Positions 16,965 to 24,157 of a stretch of 53,122 nt of DNA are shown here, one piece after another. The notes under the pieces were generated by a model. It made no database searches. It was not told the DNA's origin and saw only the letters and a program-made list of their open reading frames with translations. Position 1 is the stretch's first letter; every line of letters begins with the position of its first letter. Made by a program: the position numbers and the translations under genes. This stretch comes from Myxococcota bacterium (GTDB lineage Bacteria; Myxococcota_A; UBA9160; UBA4427): positions 1 to 53,122 of the forward strand of contig JAPKBZ010000025.1 of assembly GCA_028823175.1 (NCBI GenBank), given 5' to 3'.

Positions 16965-18238
16965 CCGGCATGATCCTCCTCGGCTTGCTGGCCCTCGTGG
17001 GCATGCCCCTCTTTGCGGTTATCGCTGCCAGCGCGATGCTGGGTTTTTCGAGCGAGGATGTGGATCTCCAGGTCATGGGAATCGAGATCTATCGCCTGGC
17101 TGAAACTCCCGTGCTGCTGGCGATCCCCCTCTTTACCTTTGCGGGCTACCTACTCGGCGAGAGCGGCACTCCGGCCCGCCTTGTCCGCTTGACTCACGCG
17201 GTCCTCGGTTGGTTGAGCGGCGGATTGGCCATTGTTTCCCTGGTGGCCTGTGCGCTTTTTACCGCGTTTACCGGGGCTTCCGGGGTGACCATCGTTGCGT
17301 TGGGGGCGCTGCTCTACCCGGCCCTGAAGGAGGCGCACTACCCGGAAAATTTCAGCTTAGGCTTGATCACGACCTCGGGAAGCCTTGGGCTTCTCTTTGC
17401 TCCGGCACTTCCCCTGATCCTTTACGGGGTCGTCGCTCAGCAAATGAATCTCGATCAGGCGATTCGCATCGATGACCTTTTTGCTGCGGGACTTCTTCCT
17501 GGGCTCCTCATGGTCCTGCTGCTCGCCCTCTATAGTATGTGGCGCGCCAGGGGCATCGTGGAGACCAATCACAGGTTCTCGCGATCCGAGGCCTGCGCTG
17601 CGATTCGAGAAGCCGCATGGGAAATTCCCCTCCCGGTGGTGGTCTTAGGGGGAATCTACGGGGGCTATTTTGCGCTCTCCGAAGCCGCCGCGGTCACCGC
17701 GCTCTATGTGCTCGTGGTCACGGTTCTCATTCGCCGAGAAATTTCTCTGGGCGAACTGCCGGAGATCATGCGGGAGTCCATGGTTCTCGTCGGGGCAATT
17801 CTCATCATCCTGGGCGTTTCGCTTGCCTCGACCAACTACTTGATCGATACGGAGGTTCCGACCAAGCTCTTTGACGCGGTTCGTGCCCATATCGATAGCA
17901 AGCTAACTTTTCTTATCCTGCTCAATATCTTTCTACTCGGGCTGGGGATGATGCTCGATATCTTCTCGGCTCTGGTGATCGTGGTTCCCATCATCCTGCC
18001 AATCGCGATCGGCTACGGGATCGATCCGGTTCACCTGGGGATCATCTTCCTGGCCAATATGCAAATTGGCTATATCACGCCCCCGGTCGGTATGAATCTC
18101 TTCATCGCCAGTTATCGTTTTGATAAGCCCGTGCTTGAGGTGTACCGCGCCACGATTCCCTTTTTCGTGATCCTGCTTTTGACGGTGTTGCTGATCACGT
18201 ACTGGCCCGCCCTCAGCCTCTACCTCGTCAATCGCTGA
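16961..18238 (+). CDS. TRAP transporter large permease (DctM family)
   Basis: A 425-residue, multi-helix permease. Diagnostic pieces are 'VLLAIPLFTFAGYLLGESGTPARLVRL', 'ACALFTAFTGASGVTIVALGALLYPALKEAHYPENFSLGLITTSGSLGLLFAPALPLILYGV', which holds the conserved (G/S)-G-S and L-x-x-P-S/P-like loops, and the C-terminal 'LGMMLDIFSALVIVVPIILPIAIGYGIDPVHLGIIFLANMQIGYITPPVGMNLFIAS'. The start is GTG 16961, overlapping the dctQ-like stop as GTGA. It completes the T-P-Q-M set. Substrate is not predictable; TPAT systems are thought to carry hydrophobic or unusual ligands. Confidence 0.9.
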   Translation: MTGMILLGLLALVGMPLFAVIAASAMLGFSSEDVDLQVMGIEIYRLAETPVLLAIPLFTFAGYLLGESGTPARLVRLTHAVLGWLSGGLAIVSLVACALFTAFTGASGVTIVALGALLYPALKEAHYPENFSLGLITTSGSLGLLFAPALPLILYGVVAQQMNLDQAIRIDDLFAAGLLPGLLMVLLLALYSMWRARGIVETNHRFSRSEACAAIREAAWEIPLPVVVLGGIYGGYFALSEAAAVTALYVLVVTVLIRREISLGELPEIMRESMVLVGAILIILGVSLASTNYLIDTEVPTKLFDAVRAHIDSKLTFLILLNIFLLGLGMMLDIFSALVIVVPIILPIAIGYGIDPVHLGIIFLANMQIGYITPPVGMNLFIASYRFDKPVLEVYRATIPFFVILLLTVLLITYWPALSLYLVNR

Positions 18239-18240
18239 GT

Positions 18241-18282
18241 CCAGGGTCGTTGCCTGGAAACGCGCCACCCTTCGCCGAAGGG
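18241..18282. terminator. Two hairpins between convergent dctM-like and pilin genes
   Basis: CCAGG/CCTGG with a 7-base loop (18241-18257) is followed by CCCTTC/GAAGGG with a GCC loop (18268-18282). Both lie in the 70-bp gap between the two convergent stops. There is no clear T-run, so I infer termination from location and structure only. Confidence 0.4.
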
Positions 18283-18308
18283 GCCAGAAGAATATCTGGG
18301 GCGAGGCC

Positions 18309-18857
18309 CTAGAAGACGCTCTGTCCGTGAGAGGCCTGACAGGGACCCGTCGACTGGACGAGGTCGCGGGTCGAGGTCGCGGAGTTGTAGATTCCCGTAC
18401 AGCCGAAGGGGATCGCGACAATCGCACCCGCGGTCGAGGGTTGGACATACCCCCATATCTGAGGGGTGCCGTCGCCGTCGATGTCGGCCCTGGCCGCCGC
18501 CGAGAAGGCGTCGCCGGTGGAGGCCACCTGGTATTGAAAATAGACCTTGCCTTCGGGCTCCCAGCCGAGGCTCGCAAAGTTTTGCCCGGGATTGCCGGTA
18601 TCGACGAAAGTCTGGGCTTGTGAGCCGCTGAATGTCAAAGGCGAGGCTGGGGATGCGACGAAGTCACCGTACTCAGCTGCGTAGGTCAACTCTGCGGCCC
18701 TGATCGACCCGAGGTTGACCTTGGCCTCGGTTGTCTTGGCTCGCAGTTGAAACCGGCGATAGCTGGGAATAGCCGTAGCGGCGAGAATCCCGATGATCGC
18801 AACGACGATCATCAGTTCAACCAGGGTGAATCCCAATGCTCTTTTACTCTTCAACAT
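18309..18857 (-). CDS. Type IV pilin, PilA-like
   Basis: A 182-residue pilin with a short basic leader (MLKSKRALG), the prepilin peptidase site G/F-T-L-V-E-L-M, Glu5 of the mature protein, and the hydrophobic '[21 protein letters not shown]' spine. The globular part has a C-terminal pair of cysteines ('[28 protein letters not shown]') that would form the D-loop disulfide. It has the longer, Gly/Ala/Ser-rich C-terminus of deltaproteobacterial pilins. A possible sigma-54 promoter lies about 90 bases upstream. No other pilus gene is in the window, so assembly genes are elsewhere. Confidence 0.9.
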   Translation of the reverse strand: MLKSKRALGFTLVELMIVVAIIGILAATAIPSYRRFQLRAKTTEAKVNLGSIRAAELTYAAEYGDFVASPASPLTFSGSQAQTFVDTGNPGQNFASLGWEPEGKVYFQYQVASTGDAFSAAARADIDGDGTPQIWGYVQPSTAGAIVAIPFGCTGIYNSATSTRDLVQSTGPCQASHGQSVF

Positions 18858-18947
18858 GGCTCCAGCGACCTCTCTCTAGCAGTGGATTGCTAAATTGATA
18901 TATCGTCCTCTAGGGTAATCCTCTGGAGTGAATGCCCTGAATATTTC

Positions 18948-18962
18948 GCAAGAATTACCCCA
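18948..18962 (-). promoter_or_regulatory. Possible sigma-54 promoter of the pilin gene
   Basis: On the minus strand the sequence reads TGGGGTAATTCTTGC: the GG and GC dinucleotides are 10 bases apart, as at -24/-12 promoters, with TTGC at -12. It would start transcription near 18936, about 80 bases before the pilin ATG. Known: pilA genes are often sigma-54/PilR controlled. The match to TGGCAC is partial. Confidence 0.45.
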
Positions 18963-19075
18963 AGCTGCCTGGCTTTTGCCGGCTGGCTGCTGAATACCCG
19001 GCGCCCATCGGCGTCGCGCCATGAGCTCGATCTCCGGCGCTTCAAAGAGAATTTTGATGGGAAAACCCGGTTTGA

Positions 19076-20605
19076 TCAATGCCAGGCCCAGAGTTTGAGG
19101 CTGACGATATTCTCGTTGTAGTTGAGGGCCGTGATGCTCGATCGGGATAGGATCAGCAGGTAGTCGAAGGAAATCTGGGTCGGTCCGATGAGCGGTATTC
19201 GGATGCCCGTCCAGACGATATGTCTGTCATCCTTCCGTTGGAATTCGCTCCCGTCGCCTGTCTTTGCGTAGTCCCTGGACTCGAACCCATACGAGGCGCC
19301 CAGGAGTAGCCCCTTATAGAAGGGGTCGAGCATCGCCGTCAGACCGATATTCGCGATCTGTGCGTCGTAGCTGAGGAAAGCCTGGTCCGAGTTTTGCCAT
19401 TGAGGCTCCCAGCTCAAGGAAAAATCGAGCTTCCCGTCCCAAAAACGAGTCTGTTGGCCTACGAAGAGCGAGTAGCGATTGGCCACCCTCTGTGGGGCGA
19501 AGGGAGTCGGGGCGAAGTCGCGTCGTTCGTAGCCCGCCCCAAATAGAGCGCAGGTGTATTTCCAGTGACAAAGGGCGAGGTCGAGATCGATAATATTCGA
19601 ATCGAGGTAGTCGAGGTCGCGGTAGCTTTCGCTTCGATACGCGTAGGTGATCACGGGCTGCAAAAAATCCATGAAGCCTGAAATCTGTACATGAGGCTCG
19701 TTGATTTGGAGATTGAATGCCTCCAGATCCTGGTGGACGCTCTGAAAGAAGTCGTATCCTACGGAAACGACGAGGGCTTCATTTCTCACGACGACGACTT
19801 CAATGTCGGCTTCAAAGGTCCCAGAGATATCGCCCACGCCGGTCGAAATGTCCTGCTCACTCACGGTTAGGTTGTCATCGTTTTCGAATCCGATGGCGGC
19901 CCTGAGGCGTATGCGGCGTGAGGCCACCTTGGTTTCGCTCAGGCTGGCCAGCAACTCGGCGGAGGCCGCTCGCCACTCTTCGGGCCCCTTCGCCAGGGCA
20001 CCGCGCTCGAGGTAGGCGGTAGCGGCGGTGAAGTCGTCACGGTCGAGGGCCACCCCCGCGGCCTCGAAGAAGGCGAGGGCCGCGATTGTCGGATCGAGAG
20101 CCACGCTCTCTTCGATCAAGCGGTTGCCCCGTTCGGAGAATCCATGGGTGATGTCGATCAGCCCGAGGGAGAGCAGTACATCCGCTTCGTCGGGACCCTG
20201 GAGCAGCGCCTCCAAGAGATGCTCTTCCGCGAGATCGAGTTCGCCCAGGCGGTACAGGCTCATCCCCATGTCTGCCTGAACCCACCTGAGCGTCGGGTCG
20301 AGATCGGCGGCATCGGCGAAAGCCTCCACTCCAGAGAGGTCGTCTCCAGAGCTGACCCAGGCGACGCCCAAGTAGTAGTGGAGTGCGGCGTTGCCAGGCT
20401 CTTCGCGGCTCAGTTCGGAGAAGAACTCGATCGCGGCAGTCCATTCGCCGCGATCGAGGGCCTCGAAACCGAGCTCCCAGGGGTCCAAGGGGGGGTTGGG
20501 TTCAGGCCCCAGAGGTTCGCTTCGCCCCAGTCTCGGGCCGAGCAGGGCGAGGACCAGGGCCAGGCCCAGCCAGAAAGCGCAACGCCGCTGCTTCGAAAAT
20601 GCCAT
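19076..20605 (-). CDS. Secreted TPR protein with C-terminal beta-barrel (Slam-like architecture)
   Basis: About 509 residues, start ATG 20605 preceded by GGTGGGG. The signal peptide is 'RRCAFWLGLALVLALLGPRLGRS'. Residues about 50-200 are TPR repeats ('ALDRGEWTAAIEFFSELSREEPGNAALHYYLGVAW', 'DMGMSLYRLGELDLAEEHLLEALLQGPDEADVLLSLGL'). From about residue 235 the protein alternates polar and aromatic residues in long strands ('IRLRAAIGFENDDNLTVSEQ', 'ANRYSLFVGQQTRFWDGKLDFSLSWEPQW') and ends in 'LKLWAWH', as outer-membrane barrels do. The TPR-then-barrel layout resembles Slam/DUF560-type proteins that move surface lipoproteins, but no close identity is visible. It lies upstream of the pilin gene on the same strand, 218 bp away. 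An upstream in-frame ATG at 20716 would put the signal internal. Confidence 0.65.
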   Translation of the reverse strand: MAFSKQRRCAFWLGLALVLALLGPRLGRSEPLGPEPNPPLDPWELGFEALDRGEWTAAIEFFSELSREEPGNAALHYYLGVAWVSSGDDLSGVEAFADAADLDPTLRWVQADMGMSLYRLGELDLAEEHLLEALLQGPDEADVLLSLGLIDITHGFSERGNRLIEESVALDPTIAALAFFEAAGVALDRDDFTAATAYLERGALAKGPEEWRAASAELLASLSETKVASRRIRLRAAIGFENDDNLTVSEQDISTGVGDISGTFEADIEVVVVRNEALVVSVGYDFFQSVHQDLEAFNLQINEPHVQISGFMDFLQPVITYAYRSESYRDLDYLDSNIIDLDLALCHWKYTCALFGAGYERRDFAPTPFAPQRVANRYSLFVGQQTRFWDGKLDFSLSWEPQWQNSDQAFLSYDAQIANIGLTAMLDPFYKGLLLGASYGFESRDYAKTGDGSEFQRKDDRHIVWTGIRIPLIGPTQISFDYLLILSRSSITALNYNENIVSLKLWAWH

Positions 20606-20825
20606 CCCCACCCCGGAACCCGAGGATACCCGTACGTGCGCGCGCCGGGGAGTCGCTTTTTCCTCCTGCGATGGATTTTTTCCCAGGACAGGCTCGCCCT
20701 CCTTTGGCGGAGTCAACGGTCGTACGGGGTATTGGTTCGGGCCCCCTTATCTTTTCGAAGTCCGTCGCGCCCTGGCCAAATCGCGTATTCTCAAACGAGA
20801 CTAACAACGTCATCGGGGGCCGCAG

Positions 20826-21839
20826 TTGAAGCTCATCATCCAGATTCCGTGTCTCGACGAGGAACTCACGCTTCCTGCGACGCTCCGGGATCTTCCCAGC
20901 CAGATCGAGGGCGTCGATTCCATCGAGATTTTGGTCATCGACGACGGAAGTAGCGATCGAACATCCGAAATCGCCCTAGAGCATGGTGTCGACCACCTCG
21001 TCCGGTTCGCTGCCAATCGGGGGTTGGGCCATGCCTTCGCGGCGGGGATCGATTACGCGCTCTGCGAGGGGGCAGATCTGATCGTGAACACGGATGGCGA
21101 TAACCAGTACTGCGGTTCCGATATCGCCAAGCTGGTTCGTCCGATCCTCGAGGGCAGGGCCGAGTTGGTGATTGGGGATCGTCAGCCCGGTGAAATCGAC
21201 CACTTCTCCCCGACCAAGAAGCGGCTTCAGAAATGGGGAAGTCGAACCGTTAGCCGCTTGGCCCAGCTCGATGTGCCCGACGTTGCGAGTGGCTTCAAGG
21301 CGTATTCACGCGAGGCGGCTTCCCGCATCAACAACCTCTCCGAGTTCGACCATACCGTCGACCACGTCATTCAGGCGGGAAGGCGCCGAATTCCTACGCT
21401 CAGCGTTCCCATCGGGACGAACGAAGCGCTTCGGGAGTCGAGACTCTTCTCGAGCCTGGGCGAGTTTATCGGGCGCTCCGCGGGCGTCTTGCTGCGGGTG
21501 TACTCGTCCTATGGGGCAATGAAGGTCTTCTCGGTGCTGGGGAGCCTCGTCATGGCCCTTGGCGTTCTGCTCGGTCTGCGCTTCGTCTACTTCTATTTCT
21601 TTACGGACGACCACTCGCTTCATGTGCAATCCCTGATCCTCGCTGCAATCCTAATGCTGGCCGGGTTCCAGATGATCCTCACCGGTATCGTGGCCGACCT
21701 CATCAACGGCAGTCGCAGCTTGCTGGAAGACGTTTCCTACCGGCTTCGCCGCCTGGAAAGTCGTGGAGGTGCGGAGAGGACAGGAGCAGAGAAGGCAGGG
21801 GCAGAGAAGGCAGGAGCCGGGGAGACCAGAGGGGATTGA
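20826..21839 (+). CDS. Glycosyltransferase family 2, DPM1/ArnC-like, membrane-anchored
   Basis: A 337-residue GT-A transferase. Start TTG 20826 gives 'KLIIQIPCLDEELTLPATLRDLP', the family's N-terminal strand. 'EILVIDDGSSDRTSEIA' (35-50) and the metal-binding 'VNTDGDNQY' (D90-G-D92) are intact, with 'RQPGEIDHFSPTKKRLQKWGS' and 'DVASGFKAYSREAA' following. Two C-terminal hydrophobic segments ('AMKVFSVLGSLVMALGVLLGLRFVYFYFF', 'LILAAILMLAGFQMILTGIVADL') anchor it. It would transfer a sugar to a polyprenyl or lipid acceptor. The tail holds an in-frame 15-bp repeat. The AhpD-like selenoprotein gene begins 27 bp after the stop, suggesting one transcript. Confidence 0.83.
   Translation: MKLIIQIPCLDEELTLPATLRDLPSQIEGVDSIEILVIDDGSSDRTSEIALEHGVDHLVRFAANRGLGHAFAAGIDYALCEGADLIVNTDGDNQYCGSDIAKLVRPILEGRAELVIGDRQPGEIDHFSPTKKRLQKWGSRTVSRLAQLDVPDVASGFKAYSREAASRINNLSEFDHTVDHVIQAGRRRIPTLSVPIGTNEALRESRLFSSLGEFIGRSAGVLLRVYSSYGAMKVFSVLGSLVMALGVLLGLRFVYFYFFTDDHSLHVQSLILAAILMLAGFQMILTGIVADLINGSRSLLEDVSYRLRRLESRGGAERTGAEKAGAEKAGAGETRGD
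21780..21823 (+). repeat. 15-bp in-frame tandem repeat at the glycosyltransferase C-terminus
   Basis: Three near-identical units with the form (A/G)CAGG(A/G)GCAGAGAAG, the last partial, encode T/A-G-A-E-K. They are confined to the last about 15 residues before the stop. Confidence 0.75.
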
Positions 21840-21866
21840 GGGGGCGAGTACGCTAGGATTTGAGGC

Positions 21867-22961
21867 GTGCATTCATTTCTTTACGCCTCGTCCCCCCACG
21901 CGGTACCGGAAGAGATCGCGGACGCCCATCGTTCGGTCTGGCACCGCATCGCCTCGCCGGGCTCTTGGTGGACTGGAACTCAGCGGGTGGAGGCTGCCCG
22001 CCTAACCCGGGATGCTCGGAGCCGCCGGAGCCTCCCCCCGTGGCAGCGCGCCGATCCTCTCCCCGAGGCGGGCCTTCTCCCCGACCGGGCTGTTGAACTC
22101 GTGCTCAAGGTTGCGGTGGATGTCCATGCCCTGAGCGCCGAGTGGGTCGCCGACTGGGTGGAGGAGTTCGGGGATGCGGCCTACGCCGAACTCTGTGCGG
22201 TCGTCGTTTGCACGACCGTCATCGATGCCTTCGCCGAAGCACTCGGCGTTGATTTTGAGCCCTTGCCGGCGGCCTTGCCGGGAGAGCCCGACGGAGCTCG
22301 GCCCGAGGGCGTGGCAGAGGCCGGAGCCTTCGTCCTCATTTCAAAAGGTCTGCCTGGCCCCAACGTGGCTAAAGCTCTCGGTCTTGTTCCCCTGGATAAT
22401 GCGGCTTTTTTCGGATTGGTCGGCAGCATGTACGCGCTGAAACGATTCTCCGAACTGGTCTGGGAGGAAGGCGCCCTTTCGCGCCCCCAGGTCGAACTCG
22501 TCGCCGCCAGGGTCTCCTCGGTCAACGAGTGCTTCTACTGAACGACCTCGCATGTATTGCTGCTCCGTGCGAGCAGCGAGGCGATCGGCGAGGAAGCTGA
22601 ACTGGATGCAGCCGTGGGCCGCGGCGATGGAGGGGTACCCCACGGAGGGCTTCTCGTCGCCTTTGCCGAGGCAGCGACCCGGGGAAGTGAAGAACTCGCC
22701 GAGGTGCGCGCGCAATTGCTCGCCGCCGCGGGCGAGGAAGCCTTGGTGCAGGCAGCGGCGACGGTGGGGAGTTTTAACGGTCTTGTCCGAGTCGCGGATA
22801 GCATCGGGATCCCCCTGGATGAGGGAACCCGGGTGGGCTCTGGGGAATTTCGCGAACGCCTGGGATTGAACGATTTTGGGGGATCACGCAATACCGTTCT
22901 GGATGTGGGCGACGACGTCGCCGCCCAGGGCAATGCGTTGCAAGATCTTCTGGGCCGCTGA
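21867..22961 (+). CDS. AhpD/carboxymuconolactone decarboxylase-like selenoprotein, UGA at codon 225
   Basis: Read through a single in-frame TGA (22539-22541), this is a 364-residue protein. Both sides of the TGA are the same frame with no other stop. The residues around it are V-N-E-C-F-Y-(U)-T-T-S-H-V-L-L-L-R. This is the AhpD-type redox motif C-x-x-C-x-x-x-H with Sec225 in place of the second cysteine, C222 before and H229 after. The part after the TGA ('ASSEAIGEEAELDAAV...VQAAATVGSFNGLVRVADSIGIPLDEG') continues the family's helical fold, so the gene is not truncated. A stem-loop directly after the UGA fits a bacterial SECIS. Known: Cys133, the corresponding AhpD residue, is the peroxidatic one. 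The start is GTG 21867, 27 bp after the glycosyltransferase stop. The alternative reading is a nonsense mutation. Confidence 0.8.
22546..22581 (+). promoter_or_regulatory. Candidate bacterial SECIS element
   Basis: Four bases after the UGA, CCTC (22546-22549) can pair with GAGG (22578-22581). Above a nine-base 5' bulge, GCTGCTC (22559-22565) and GAGCAGC (22571-22577) form a perfect 7-bp stem with the loop CGTGC (22566-22570), which has G in its second place and a GU step. The loop begins 24 bases after the UGA, within the 16-37 base range described for bacterial SECIS elements. Confidence 0.72.
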
Positions 22962-22970
22962 AGCCCCTGT

Positions 22971-23005
22971 CTCTCAGCTCTCAGCTCTCAGCTCTCAGCT
23001 CTCAG
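22971..23005. repeat. Five copies of CTCTCAG before the di-iron gene
   Basis: CTCTCAG is repeated five times without mismatch, between the selenoprotein stop and the ribosome-binding site of the next gene. The array is followed by CTGAATTTGAAGGAG. It is a pure seven-base microsatellite and its copy number may vary. Confidence 0.95.
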
Positions 23006-23027
23006 CTGAATTTGAAGGAGAAACGAA

Positions 23028-24101
23028 TTGGATTCAAAATTTCTGAACCACACCCGGCGATCTGTGGTCGGCTTTGAGCTGATTGACTTTGCGGATTCGA
23101 AAGAGATTTCGTCCATGCGGGAAACCCTTTCCGTCGACACGCCAACCCATATTCGCTGGAACGATTGGGAATACGGAAGTGAGGTTAGGGAGCTCAGGTC
23201 TCTCTACGAGAAGGGCAAGGCCAATCAGTGGAACGCTTCGACGGATCTGGATTGGGAAACGCCGGTCAGCAAGGATGAGTGGATGGGCGAACTCGATATG
23301 TCCCTGCTCGCCAACTTGTTGAAGATGATGGGGAAGAGTGAGGCAGAGCAGAAGGCAGCCATGTTCGATGAGGTCGCCTACACGTGCTCCCAGCTTCTTC
23401 ACGGCGAACAGGCGGCCCTTCAACTCTGCGGTCAGTTGACGTCACTCTGCCCGACCACGGATGAAAAACTTTATGCAGCCAATCAGGTCGCCGACGAGGC
23501 CCGGCATATCGAAATTTTTGCTCGCCTGACGGGAGAAAAGATGGGCACGATCTATCCCATCATGCCGACCCTGAAATTTCTCCTCGACGAACTCTTGGCG
23601 GTCGAGGGTTACCATATGAAGACTCTCGGGATGCAGACCCTTTTCGAGGGGATGGCCGTGGGAATCATGGGCATGATGCGCGAACAGGCCTTCAACCCGC
23701 TCCTGGTTCACTTGCTTCAGCGAGCCGAACAAGACGAGGCGCGGCACGCAGCGTTCGGCGTTTTCACCATGCGGCGGGTGGTGGAACGCGCTGAGCCTGA
23801 GGAGCGCGATCAGATGGAGGACTGGGCCTTCAAGGTTCTTGAAGCGCTCAATGCTTCCCAGCAATTGGGCATGCTTCACGCCCTCGGACCGAAGTACGGA
23901 ATCGATGCGAACCAGGTCACCGAGGGAATGCTCGCCATGCCCGAATGGCGTGAGCTCAACTCCCAATTGTATATGCACACCGTCGTCCCGAACCTGATTC
24001 GCCTCGGCCTGATCACCGAGAGAACACGGGACCAGTGGATCGCCTGCGGGATGCTCGTGGAAAGTCAGTTCTCTGGGAAATCGGTTCCGCTTTCGAGCTA
24101 G
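23028..24101 (+). CDS. Di-iron ferritin-like protein of the RNR-R2/AurF-like type
   Basis: A 357-residue helical protein with a four-helix di-iron site. Candidate ligands are E127 ('LLHGEQAALQL'), E157 and H160 ('QVADEARHIEIF'), E207 ('TLFEGMA', with E193 of 'VEGYH' as an alternative), and E237 and H240 ('RAEQDEARHAAF'). Two D-E-A-R-H motifs are the clearest mark. The family includes R2-type, N-oxygenase and hydroxylase proteins; no substrate is evident. TTG 23028 is chosen because AAGGAGA lies 8 bases before it. The intervening CTCTCAG array and 66-bp gap leave open whether it is cotranscribed with the selenoprotein gene. Confidence 0.8.
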   Translation: MDSKFLNHTRRSVVGFELIDFADSKEISSMRETLSVDTPTHIRWNDWEYGSEVRELRSLYEKGKANQWNASTDLDWETPVSKDEWMGELDMSLLANLLKMMGKSEAEQKAAMFDEVAYTCSQLLHGEQAALQLCGQLTSLCPTTDEKLYAANQVADEARHIEIFARLTGEKMGTIYPIMPTLKFLLDELLAVEGYHMKTLGMQTLFEGMAVGIMGMMREQAFNPLLVHLLQRAEQDEARHAAFGVFTMRRVVERAEPEERDQMEDWAFKVLEALNASQQLGMLHALGPKYGIDANQVTEGMLAMPEWRELNSQLYMHTVVPNLIRLGLITERTRDQWIACGMLVESQFSGKSVPLSS

Positions 24102-24157
24102 AAAGCGAGACCGCCAGCACCGGTGGAGCCTTGCAGGCGAGGTTCTAGTTCCGGCCC

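Noticed and set aside
18876..19079. A 67-residue minus-strand frame between the TPR/barrel and pilin genes
   Set aside because: Start TTG overlapping the upstream stop, no recognisable domain, and it covers the likely sigma-54 promoter of the pilin gene. No signal of coding.
22539..22541. TGA as a simple nonsense mutation or gene end
   Set aside because: The following 140 codons stay open, keep the family's pattern and include the motif's His. A fitting hairpin follows the codon. I therefore prefer recoding, though a mutation cannot be excluded without the genome's sel genes.
22557..22961. A separate 134-residue gene starting at TTG 22557
   Set aside because: There is no ribosome-binding site before this TTG, and it is in frame with the preceding open stretch across the single TGA. 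The sequence is the C-terminal half of the AhpD-like protein.
22971..23005. CTCTCAG array as a CRISPR or an attachment site
   Set aside because: The units are 7 bp and contiguous without spacers, so it is a microsatellite and not CRISPR. No integrase is nearby.
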